A stretch of DNA of 64,000 nt, taken from NCBI GenBank assembly GCA_905116865.2, contig CAJHNH020002811.1, positions 28,986-92,985 of the forward strand, written 5' to 3'. Shown in pieces: positions 35,201 to 47,200 of this stretch (positions are counted from its first letter, which is position 1; each line of letters begins with the position of its first letter). The position numbers and the translations under genes were made by a program. The stretch is from Candidula unifasciata. Taxonomy: Eukaryota; Mollusca; Gastropoda; Stylommatophora; Geomitridae. The notes below the pieces were generated by a model, which worked only from the letters and a program-made list of their open reading frames with translations, had not been told where the DNA came from and searched no databases.

Positions 35201-38200
35201 TGCGAATCCCCAGGCAAAACACAATGGATCTAGAGGAGCAAACCTCGATAATAAACCCGGTGCACCACACCGTACTGCCCCCTGTGGGAGGGAAGGAGCC
35301 AGAGGTGTGCTGAACAGTCTTAGGAATGGAAACAAGTATGCTAACCCCCCTGAATACCGGAAACTATCGTGAAGGCACAGGGACTCAGGACGTGACGATC
35401 CAGTTGCCCCAACTACTCATGCTTAGGCCATGCTTAGAGACATGAAGAGCTCAGCGAAACCTGCAGGCAATCTGGTGGCGGGGAATGAGCACACTGTGAG
35501 CCCCACCTTAGCTACGTGTAAAAGGGAAAGGCAGAAACACAACCCATATTTCCTTTAGAACTGGTACAGGGCATTTCTAGCTGCTGCCCGGGGAGGTAGG
35601 TAATCCACAGACACCCCAGCACCACAATGCCATGAATATGTCAAAATTTAAGAATACATACGAGATCGGTCGTCGCCTCGTCTATCAAGGCCCGCGCCAG
35701 ACAGTGGGAAACCAGGCTGTCATGTGCGAAAAATTGGCTACTGGAAAATTTGAAATAAATAGGGAAAACAGACACCCCAGGAGGAGGAAAGAGTGGGAGG
35801 GAGAGCAAAAAGAACTCAGACAGCACAGCAAAAAATACACAGATGCTCAATATTCTGCAGCTGAACATCTGTGGAATAAGAAATAAGAAACTTGAACTTG
35901 CCAAACTGCTAAACAACCACAGGGTACACGTGGCTGCCCTACAAGAAACCCTGCATAAAGACTCTGATCTGCATCTCACTGGATATACTAGTTATGCCTG
36001 TAAGTGCAATGACTGCCGGGGCATAGTGACCTATATCAGAAATGACATACAAGGAGATGTAACAATGCTGTCGACATCTCACCCTACAGATGTGCAAAAA
36101 ATAACTATCTGGCACAATGGAAGCAAATACACGATATACAACGTGTACAGCCCACCTCAGACAACATGCAACATACCAGAACTATACAAGACACAGTACC
36201 ATAAAACCCTTCTTGTTGGTGACTTCAACGGACACTCGCCACGTTGGGGTTACCCTGACTACAATAGCACAGGGAAGTACATCGAAGATACTTGTGAAAC
36301 AACTAACCTATTAGTGCTGCAGGACACAGAGTCTACACCTACACTGTTACACAGGGCCCACCTATCTCTCAGCAGACCAGACCTGACCATCTGCTCATCC
36401 GACTTAGCAGACGCAAGCTATCCCCAAGTCCTGGACGACATAGGAAGTGACCACAAACCTATACTCACAACTGTAAGCACCACCCCTAAATTACGCTTCA
36501 AGCAGAGAACCCGTTGGAATTTCCGAAAAGCAAACTGGAAACTATTTCAGGAAACATCTGACTGCCTCCTGGGAAGAATTGACAACAGCTGTGTGGAAAC
36601 TTTTTGTGAAGACATAACACAAGCAATCTTGAATGCAGCGTCGAAAGCCATCCCAAGGGGCAGCCGGAAGGCATATAAACCTTTTTGGAATCAAGAAATT
36701 CAAAATACTATATCTGAAAGGAATAAAGCAAGAATATTTCTCGAAACTGCACGTTCAACAGAAACAAAGATCCAATACAATAAAGCATGTGCCAGAGTAA
36801 AGCTTGTAGTTAATAAGGCTAAAAGAGATAAATGGACAGAAACTTGCTCCAACTTAGACCTTAGACAGAATGGAAATAAAGCATGGACTTTAGTTAAAAA
36901 CCTCTCCGGAGAAAGTAGAAGGGTGAACCCAAAACCAGTGACAGATGGGAGTAAGACAATCACTGAAGACAAGAAGAAAGCAGAACATTTCAATCATTAT
37001 TTTGCCTCGGTTAACAGAGCAGGTAAGCTGTCAGAACTCGATAGAACACAGCTCTCTCAGTTGAAGAAACAAGAGAGAGCTCCAACAGCCAGCGACTCCC
37101 TTTTTGAAAATGAATTTAGCATGGATGAATTAGAGCAAGCCCTGAAGAAATTAAAACCTAGAAAATCTCCAGGCCCAGATAAGATCCACAACGAAATGCT
37201 GCTACATCTTGGCCGGTCTGGGAGAGAAGTAGTTCTCAGGCTTATTAATAAAACTTGGAGGTCAAGCAAACTTCCAAGGGCATGGAGGAATGCATATATC
37301 GTCCCCATCCTTAAAACCAAAAAGCCTCCAGATGACCCCAAAAGCTACCGCCCGATATCCTTAACATCATGCTTGGGCAAAGTTGCAGAAAGAATGATAA
37401 ACAGGCGCTTATATTGGTTCCTTGAGAGTTCTGGTGTTCTATGCCATGAACAGGCAGGCTTCAGAACCAACAGCTGCACAGAAGACCAGCTGTTCAGACT
37501 GACACAAAGAATACATGATGGCTTCCAGAATAAGAAACACACAGTGGCAGTCTTTGTCGACCTCCAGCAGGCCTATGACAGAGTATGGAGAAAAGGTCTC
37601 CTGATGAAGATGATGAGCATAGGAATACATGGCAGATTGTATAACTGGGTGAAATACTTCCTGATAGATAGAACAATCCAGACTAAGATGCACAACGCAA
37701 TCTCTTCTAAAGAAGTCTTGGAGGAGGGCTTGCCACAAGGCTCATCATTGAGCTGTACACTATTCCTAATCTTTATCAATGACCTGCCAGAACAAATCAA
37801 GGCCGAAAAAGCCTTGTACGCTGATGACCTAGCAATATGGCAGAGTCATGAAAATGTGGAAAGTGGAGCCCAAAGACTGAATGGAGACCTTAGAAGACTG
37901 CATGATTACTGCCAAAGATGGAAACTCAAGATTAACTGTGCAAAGACGGTCTACACAATCTTTACCAAAAGCCACCAAGTAGCAAGGAAGAATATTAACC
38001 TGAGGTTAGACAAACACCAAGTGATGAAAGAAGAGCATCCCACATACCTTGGAGTCACACTTGACCCGCAGCTCAGCCTCAAGAACCATATTGAAAACAT
38101 CAGGAATAAGGCATTGAGGCGGTTACAGTTATTAAAGAGACTTGCAGGTACATCATGGGGATCAGACAAGGAAACTCTGAGGGGCTTATACCTAGGATAT

Positions 38201-41200
38201 GTTCGCTCTGTGATAGAGTACAACAACTCACTGCTTACAACTTGTTCCAAAACTAACCTAGAGACTCTTGACAGAGTACAAAATAATGCCCTCCGATTAA
38301 TCTGCGGAGCTATGCAGTCTACACCAACTGCTGCATGTGAAATCCATACAAATGTGGAACCCCTTGGGTTGCGGAGAGAAAAAGCCACTTTAGAAATTTA
38401 TGAAAGATGCGTTAGGAAAAATCGTAACCATCCTAATAGACATCTTGTAGAAAACTGGGAATCCAAACAAAGAATAAAGCACAAATCGGTTTTACACTGT
38501 GTAAATGAAATTCAGGACAGATACCACCTCCCAGAAAGACGTCAAGGAATTCAGAATGTTGCAAAAAAACCTACCACCACATGCTCGCTTTAAAGCTCCA
38601 GAAGTCCAAACTAAATTGGTAGGCGAGGAAACCAAACAGTCCGACCCAATCGCTCTTATGAACTCATCACTAAAGACCGTTGATTCTTACCCCCAAGAAT
38701 GGATACATGTCTATACTGATGGATCAGCATTTAAAGCTACCATTAAAGCAGGTTACGGAATCTACATAGGTTATCCCGATGGATCTGTTGAAGAGATTTT
38801 TGATGCATGCGGGGAATTCTGTTCAAACTATGAAGCTGAAATAATTGCACTGGAAACAGCAGTATACCACCTAAAGACTGTAATGGATGTTTACCCCTCA
38901 AAGGTCCAAAATATTGTCATCTTTACAGATTCAATGTCTGCCCTTCAAGCTCTGGAGGGCAATGAACGCTGCAGAACTGACATAGCCAAGATAATCCTGG
39001 ATGCCGATCATCTTATTACCTCATACAACATCAGAATAGTGATGCAGTGGATTCCAGGTCATGACAGAGCTGACAGATTGGCAAAGAAAGGAGCAACACA
39101 AGAACAACCACCTACAGCGACAACCCTCCAGACAGCAAAAACACTGATAAGAGCTATAAACAAAGAGACTTGGTTGAACAGATGGGCCATGGGAGACACT
39201 GGAAGAGAGGTTTATAGACATATGTCTGGCCCTGATTCTAATGACAGCATTAACCATCTAACAAGAAGGGACCAGGCCACCATCTTCAGACTTAGAACGC
39301 AACATACTCCACTCAATGGACACCTAAACAGAATACAGCCACAACACTCCCCAGAGTGCCAGCTATGTAACTACCCCTACGAAACTGTTGAACACCATCT
39401 CTTTGAGTGCCCAAAACTCAGTGAGACAAGAAGAACGCTACTCCCTCCGAGACCAGACAAGTGGAACACCTTGTACGGAGGAAAAGAACAGCTTGTGAAA
39501 ACATGCAAATTCCACTACATGGCATTGGGCCAAAGGGCGAAAGCTCATGCGCCGCTGGATCGATAACAACAACAACAACAACAACAACAGTATAGGTTCT
39601 AACAGCACATTAACACTTTTACTTACTTTTACAACAGTATAGGTTTTAACAGCACATTAACACTTTTACTTACTTTTACAACAGTGTAGGTTCTAACAGC
39701 ACATTAACACTTTTACTTACTTTTACAACAGTATAGGCTCTAACAGCACATTAACACTTTTTTCTAACTACAACTGACATCTTTTTTATTGCTACAATAT
39801 TTACACTTCAAAGTAATCTATAGAATTTAAAATGCTGTAACCCCTGTGTGGTTCCGGGGTGCCCATTGTGTGTGTGGGGGGGGGGGGATTAATAGACCCA
39901 CTGCCTCCTTAACAAGCATGCTGTAGGAGTTGTCTATTTAGAAGATTCCTTCAAAGTATGAGTGCATCTGCCTGAGAGGCAAGGAACAAAAAGTCTCCAT
40001 ACAGTCAGGCCAAATCTGTAAAATGGGTGCACATGCAAAACTCATGTCCTTGAACAAATCCAAAGTCTAAAAGAAATGAATGAACAACCAGGACTTTCCA
40101 CACACACACACACACACAAAAAACACATGCTGTAATATACCAAATAGGGTGATAAAAATTACAAGAATCCAAAGAAAATATGCAGTTAATAAAGATTCCT
40201 ACCGTGGCAAGTACTGTGAATGCTCCAGGATCAAGAACATAGATGGCTTTACTCTCAGTTCCTAAAATCAGGCAGCTGATAGCGTCCTCATCTGCCACAG
40301 ACTTCTTCATTGTGTCCAGACAAGTAACCACAGTCTGGCAGACACCAATGCTCATCATTAATAACTTCATAGAGCATCTCAGTTGTAAGATCATTATTAC
40401 TAAACTATCATACTTATTCATCATTACTAATACCATTTTGCTATTACCTGGTGAGAGGATTTGTATACCATGTAAGAAATGCTAAGTATAACACAAAATA
40501 TGACTAGAAAGCGCAATGGGGGGATTAGAAAAGTTGCACACAAACACATCCAACCATTTCGACCAAAGCCTTTATCAACGGAGTACTAAATACAGCATAA
40601 ACTGCGACTAGAAAACTCAACAGGCAAGACAAGAGGGCTAATAAAAAAACCAAGGTCAACATAACATTAAGAAGTACATAATGAGGGGAAGAGTATGAAT
40701 ATGCAGGCTATAATACAATATGAAATAAATAAAAAGGTGATGTGAAAAGAGGGGACAAAAAATGAATAAGTTCATTAAATGAACAAATACATTATTTAAA
40801 TTAAATTAAGCTGTATTTTATATAAAAAAACCAAGGTCAACATGACATTGAGAATTACGTAATAAGCGGAAGAGTATGAATATGCAGGCTATAATACAAT
40901 ATAAAATAAATAAGAAGGCGATGTGAAAAGAGGGGAGACAAAATGAATAACTTCAATAAATGAACAAATAAATTATTTAAATTAAATTAAGCTGTATTTT
41001 ATGTAAAAAAACCAAGGTCAACATGACATTGAGAATTACGTAATAAGGGGAAGAGTATGAATATGCAGGCTATAATACAATATAAAATAAATAAGAAGGC
41101 GATGTGAAAAGAGGGGAGACAAAATGAATAACTTCAATAAATGAACAAATAAATTATTTAAATTAAATTAAGCTGTATTTTATATAAAAAAACCAAGGTC

Positions 41201-44200
41201 AACATGACATTGAGAATTACGTAATAAGGGGAAGAGTATGAATATGCAGGCTATAATACAATATAAAATAATTAAGAAGGCGATGTGAAAAGAGGGGACA
41301 CAAAATGAATAACTTCAATAAATGAACAAATAAATTAATTAAATTAAATTAAGCTGTATTGAATATTGATCTCACCAGGACTAAAAATCCCAAAACTGTG
41401 GATGAAATAATTTTCTAATGAGTAGCTGCTGGTTTGATCACCAGAGCAGGATTTAATAGCAGTGACTGAGGTATCGTTTTCACCTTGGCGGTCAGAACTG
41501 TTAAAATGCAGCCTTACTGCAAATGTCAGCAAGATGTTCACGGAAGTGATCGGCTAGCTTCCTGCCAGTTTTCCTAATATATTCCTTTTTACATCTTTTG
41601 CAGACAATGGCACAAATTAAGTTACGCGATTCACAAGTGAATGCTTCTCTAATGTAAAATAAACTCTTCAGGAAGCAAACTGAAGGGGTTTGGATCACAA
41701 ATGGTTTTACATCTTGTACAGGAGCATTTGGAAGTACCAACAGTAACTGTTTTCTGGAACAGAGGCAGTCTGCTTCTGACAAGCCAGCACTGTACACTCA
41801 ACACTGCATAAATACACACCATTCAGAACATAATCAAAAATGTAATCTGCTATTTTTAGTGCAGTTCATAACACAACATTACAAAATATTTCACATGAAA
41901 TCTACGGCTGACAGTGTCGTATCAAGCACTCGGCTTAGTAGCTGGACGATGGAACCTTAGGACTCCTGGCAGATAAATAATTTGCATCGGCAAACCCTGG
42001 CTAGAAATAGAAGAACTTTTCAAAGTGTCAGCAGTAAGCCAGATATCTACCGTACTGGACCAGAAGTCACTGTTGCATATATATCTTTTTTCTTCGCATT
42101 CACCGGCTCTAAACTTCATCATGAAATTATGGTTTATTTCATTCACTTCTGGACCTGTTCCCTAACTTGAGTTTTGCATATAAATTCATTTTACAAATCT
42201 GGCTTATTTATATGCAGACTGTAAGTTCCTCACCTCTCAGGCAGAGGCACTCTGTCTCCTAAAGAAAATACTCCTTAACAATAAACTTTTACAACATGCT
42301 TGCTAGGTGGCAGTGTGTCTATTCCCCCCCCCCCTCCCCTCAAGAATGGGGCCCCAGAACCCACATGGGGAAAATATATATCATACGTAACACTGTTACA
42401 ATCCTACCTGTTTTTTTAAGGGTGTGTTCTTGTGTAAGTTGACAAAATTCTCTATCTGGTTGTTGTCCAGCTGCAGAAGTTGTAATGATCTCACAGTCAA
42501 AGGGGTGCTTTCTTGTCTGAAATCAGCAAAGTTGATCAACTTGTTAGAAATCAAGGACCTTCTTGACACCACTGTTCAACTGGTCATATGGTACTAAACC
42601 TATATGTGTAAACCACAAACTTGCTATGAAAGGGAGATAATATGAACGAAAAGACAATGAAATAAAATAACTTATGGTAAGAAGAAAAAGAAAAAAACAA
42701 ACATTATATAATGTGAGCAGAATCTGGCCAATAATGATTACCACTTGCCAGGTAGGGACAAGTCACCATTCTACACCTCAGGACTGGGCATAAGAAACTT
42801 GACAATATAACATATGCACAGGCTTCGTCTGAGTAGTCCATCAGTGTGCCCATGTGGGTTGTGCGTACAAACTGTAGAACATGTCTTATGAGACTGTCCA
42901 TCTGTACAGCCCAATAAGAAGGGAATACTGGCCTAATGAGTCAACACCAAACTCAAAAGTTGTATGAAACTAAGTAGAGGACCTGTTCCATGCCTTCAGG
43001 CATTTTGGGCACATAGGGCTAGACCTATATTTTATAGACCAATTTGTACTCAGTGCATGAGGTGGTAAACACTACACTGGCCACCTTTACTTCCCAAGAC
43101 TTTATCTAGTACCCATATAAGGTTGGGTCGACCTGAGAACCAAGGTCATTTTTGAAAAAGTCTGGCTCCATCAGGACTTGAACCCAGAACCTTTGGATCT
43201 GCACTTGAGCGCCTAGCCACTACACCATGATGGCTCCCATTATGGAACAAAAGAGGAACTAAAAAAAGGGGGTTGGGGGATTTTAACACTGGAACTCATT
43301 CTCTCAGTGTAAATCATGGAAGCAATCACAAGAAGAAGAACCTATATGTGCACAGACCAAACCTATACTGTTCTTCATAGTCCATTAAAAAAAATACTGA
43401 AAAACATGTCAGTCCTAGCAAAATCTTAAAGCACACACAGGCAAACTAAATGCATAAGGTAGCCATCAGATGTATCAACACTAACCAGAATTGCAGCTCA
43501 CTGCTGATGCAAGCAGTCAATTAGGAAAACCAAGATTTAGTGGGTAATGTGGTCAACATCACACTAGACATCTTTACCTCCCAGGATATTTTCTGGTATT
43601 CAATTAAGAGCTGGCTTGATGCAGATTTTAACCTAAGGCATTTGGACAAAGTTCAACTTTCTTGTCAGAAATATGTAGAGTTAAACACTCTTGTATCTTC
43701 CTCTTCTTTTTCTTCTTGGTGCTCACTGGCTGTAAACTGGCAGAAAGTTCTGGCTAATCATCCACTTCTAGACTCTAGTCTTGTTTCAGAACTTGAGTTT
43801 TATCTTCTTCTTCTTCACGTTCACCAGCTGTAAACTCTGGTGGAAAGTTCTGGTTGTTTGTCCACTTCTGGACTTCAGTCTTGTTCCAGAACCTGAGTGT
43901 TGAGTACACATCCGTTTAACAGATAGGACTTAACTGTAAGCAGATTGTTGGTTCCTTGCCTCTCAGGCAGATGAACTCTGACTTCGAAGGAAGCCCCCAA
44001 TTAGTCAACTCTTACGACTTGCTTTGTTGGTGAGGGTGGAGACAATAGTGTCAAGCTGGAAGTGGCCAGTCTTGCAATCTACATTAGGGACAGAAGAAGG
44101 CTGTGAACCAAAACCAGAATGGCATGATCAACTGTTACACACTCAGGTAGAGATCAGAGCACCTATGAAAATCCTGAATGCAATAATGTTTGACACTTCT

Positions 44201-47200
44201 GAAACTGCCATCTTTTATCTGTAAATTGTAACAGAGAATCTCTGAGGAATGATGACAGTAAACCGCGAGCAAACTTGAAGTGTGAAGATTTACCTCAAAG
44301 CCTCAAGTGTTTCTTTCATTCTGTAAATACTGATGTGATCCTGGGGATGAAAAGAAAAAAGCGAATCAATAATTTCCTGAGATCGCATTCTCCCTGTGTG
44401 GTTTCTGGGGCCCTATTTTGCAGGTAAACAGAATAGACCCACGGTGTAGCCACCCCCCCCCCCCTACCCCCGGCCCCAGCAAGAATGTTGTAAACAGCAA
44501 CTAATTAGGGGTTTCTTTCAAACTTAAAGGTGAGGAACCAACAGTCTGCATGAAAAAAAAAAAAAAAAAAAGCTAGATCTGTCAAATGGATGTACATGAA
44601 ATACTTAAGTTCTGGAATATGACTCAAGTGCAAAAAGTGGGTGAATAACCAGAACTTTCCGCCAGAGTTTACCGCTGGTAAGCATTAAGAAGAAGAAGAG
44701 ACGACATTCTGTTATAAACTAACAGACGGGGGAAATTTAGCTAAGAATTAGAGATCTGGGGAGTACAGACTGGCACAGCTGGGCATGAAAGGCAAATCAT
44801 ATGTTTCATCCATCTTGTCAATAAGTATAGGACAAGCATTATTAGTCACAGGATACCCCTGTGGGTTCCAGGGCCCCATTCTGGGGGGTGGGGGGGGATA
44901 AGAACAGACACACTGCCCCCTAACAAGCAAGTCAAAAATTTGACTAATTAGGGGTGTTTTCTTCAAAGTTGGAGTGCATCTCCCGGAGAGACAAGCAACC
45001 AGCAGTCTGCACATAAATCAATTAGATCTGTAAAACAGATGTACATACAAAACTCAAGTTCTGGAAGAAGACTGAAGTCCAGAAGTGGACAAACAACCAG
45101 AATTTCTGCTGGAGTTTACAGCCAGTAAAGGCAAAGAAGAAGTCAAAGGATGACGATATGAATGCTGACAGGGGTGAGGGGGTTTGGGGTGAGTGAGCAC
45201 CTATGAACATGCCTGGAGTGACATGAGGATAACCCAACTCATAAAATGAGCCAACAGTCAAACAGACATTATTTATTACCGGTAGCAAATGATAAGTTCA
45301 ACAAACTTTCATCTAGTCTACAGCTAATGGATTGTTCCATGTAAATTCATCAAACTTTCATCTAGTCTACAGCTAATGGATTGTTCCATGTAAATTCATC
45401 AAACTTTCATCTAGTCTACAGCTAATGGATTGTTCCATGAAGCAAGTTTTCTACTTTTTTGTTGAATTTCTCCCTTCTAGGATTTCATCCTGAAAGACTG
45501 AAACCCGTTGACTCTAACAGCCACTTGCTGGGATAGGGATCAAACAGCCACTTGCTGGGATAGGGATCAAACAGCCACTTGCTGGGATAGGGATCAAACA
45601 GCCACTTGCTGGGATAGGGATCAAACAGCCACTTGCTGGGATAGGGATCAAACAGCCACTTGCTGGGATAGGGATCAAACAGCCACTTGCTGGGATAGGG
45701 ATCAAACAGCCACTTGCTGGGATAGGGATCAAACAGCCACTTGCTGGGATAGGGATCAAACAGCCACTTGCTGGGATAGGGATCAAACAGGAGAAAACTC
45801 TGGAAGCTCTATTCAATAGCATGACATAGTCATATTGAGGCATCTGACAGTCAATAAAGTAACCTGTAGCCAAATGTAGGTGAGTTGCTGTCTATCTGAA
45901 TCTTCTTTCTATCCCATAATTTCACTTGTAGGTCACCAGAGTTCATGGTGAGCTAGTTCACAGGCTAAGTCTTCCAGTGCATCCCATCCATCAACACATT
46001 TCCATGCTGCAGTTTTCCACTGTTTTGAGTTCTTAGTCCAGAATTTATCTTGTCTTGTCTTTTGACTGCTAATCCTTACATTTAACTTTAGAACTGCTTC
46101 AATACGGTTTACAAACCTTTTACAAACCTGTACAAACCTGTACAAACCTTGTACCAATGGAGCAAGAAAAAGAGAGAGATAGACAGAGGATTTAGACAAA
46201 CAGATAGATCAAATTGACTTTATTTTATAGCTAAAGAGAGAGAAAACAAACAAAAGATTAAACAAACAAGTACATTTTTAAGTCACTAATTGGGAACACA
46301 GACAAAACTTAACTTAGCCCTTCTAACCACTCATCTGTCACACAGCAGAGAGAGAAAAACTGAGGCAGACCAAGAAATACAGATAGAGAAACTGACTAAG
46401 AAAGAGAAACAAAAAGAGAAACAGACAGACAGAGACAGACAGACAGTCTAGTGTAAAGTCTGGAAAAACATGTAAACACAGACATCTCTTGCTTGGTCCC
46501 ACAGCTCCTGCTCCATTGGGTGCACATCCAAGGGAGGTAGTGTGAACTTGAAGTAGGGTCTCAGGTTTTTGTAGACATAAATATAAGGCCCCGATGCCAC
46601 AGCAATAGCTGCAGAAGAATACAAAAATTTACTTCAACTAAAACAGCAAAGGTAGCACTTTACAGAATGAAGAATATTCTATGCAATCTTTCTTTGTTAG
46701 CTGAGATGAGAAAGAGAATTCTTGAAAGGTATAATATATAAATCCTATCCTAATGTGAACCATGAACAGTTGGTTCATTAGTGAAGAATTATCTGGAAGC
46801 TGCAGAGATGTGGTTTTATAGATGAATGATGAAAATACCCTGGACAGATAAAAAGTGTTATGAAGATGTCTTGAGAGAATCTGATTCATGAAGAGAACTG
46901 ATTGCCCACATCAGAAACAGGCAATCTACATTCTTTGATCATGTGATAAGAAGTAGAAACCAGGAATACATCGTGACAGTAGGAATACTGGAGGCAGAGG
47001 GAGACAAATTGAGATGATGCTAGACAGTTTGACATCATGGCATGGAGGATCATCTGGGTCAGACATGACTGAAACTACACGAGACAGAAGGTTGTGGATA
47101 GACATCACTATGAACACCACACTGCATGAAATATAAGAAGAAGAAAATAGCAAATATCCACAAACTTGCCTTAGGTGGACAACTAATTATCTGTTCAATT

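Larger units (their letters stand above)
34983..39589 (+). mobile_element. Near-intact LINE, I superfamily-like
   Basis: A 4.6-kb non-LTR retrotransposon inserted in the 47-bp array. It has a GC-richer 5' leader (34983-35842), an ORF2 with endonuclease, RT, RNase H and Cys-His finger, and an AAC-repeat 3' tail (39565-39589). EN+RT+RNase H order points to the I superfamily (I/Nimb type). The target duplication appears to be about ACAACAGT but is blurred by the AAC tail. It lies on the strand opposite to BBS1. Confidence 0.92.
32872..40202 (-). other. Largest BBS1 intron (7.3 kb)
   Basis: Almost entirely repeats: a SINE B piece (about 33130-33217), the 47-bp minisatellite, an inserted LINE, the rest of the minisatellite and a family D element. 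Confidence 0.85.
40335..42407 (-). other. BBS1 intron
   Basis: Contains a Penelope remnant (40545-41800) with an internal 181-bp tandem repeat, and a minus-strand family D copy (42075-42370). Confidence 0.8.
42517..44293 (-). other. BBS1 intron with SINE and family D copies
   Basis: Minus SINE B (43040-43240, with tRNA-like head GTGTAGTGGCTAGGCGCTC on the minus strand), a second SINE B core (about 43540-43640), two tandem minus family D 3' parts (43700-44035), and a plus LINE RNase H tail fragment (44035-44215). 42517-43020 holds nothing certain. Confidence 0.7.
44341..46483 (-). other. BBS1 intron
   Basis: Two plus-strand family D copies (44395-44700 and 44855-45140), a LINE tail end trace (about 45150-45245), a 49-bp triplication and the 27-bp minisatellite. 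45800-46480 is unassigned apart from an AGAC/AGAG-rich tract near 46330-46445. Confidence 0.75.

Noticed and set aside
38562..38593. Programmed frameshift between LINE RT and RNase H at the A-run
   Set aside because: The needed shift is +1, whereas a slippery A run favours -1; a one-base insertion or sequence error is simpler.
45508..45873. Long frames on both strands with TATCWDRDQ or CLIPIPASG repeats
   Set aside because: They are translations of the 27-bp minisatellite, whose period is divisible by three.
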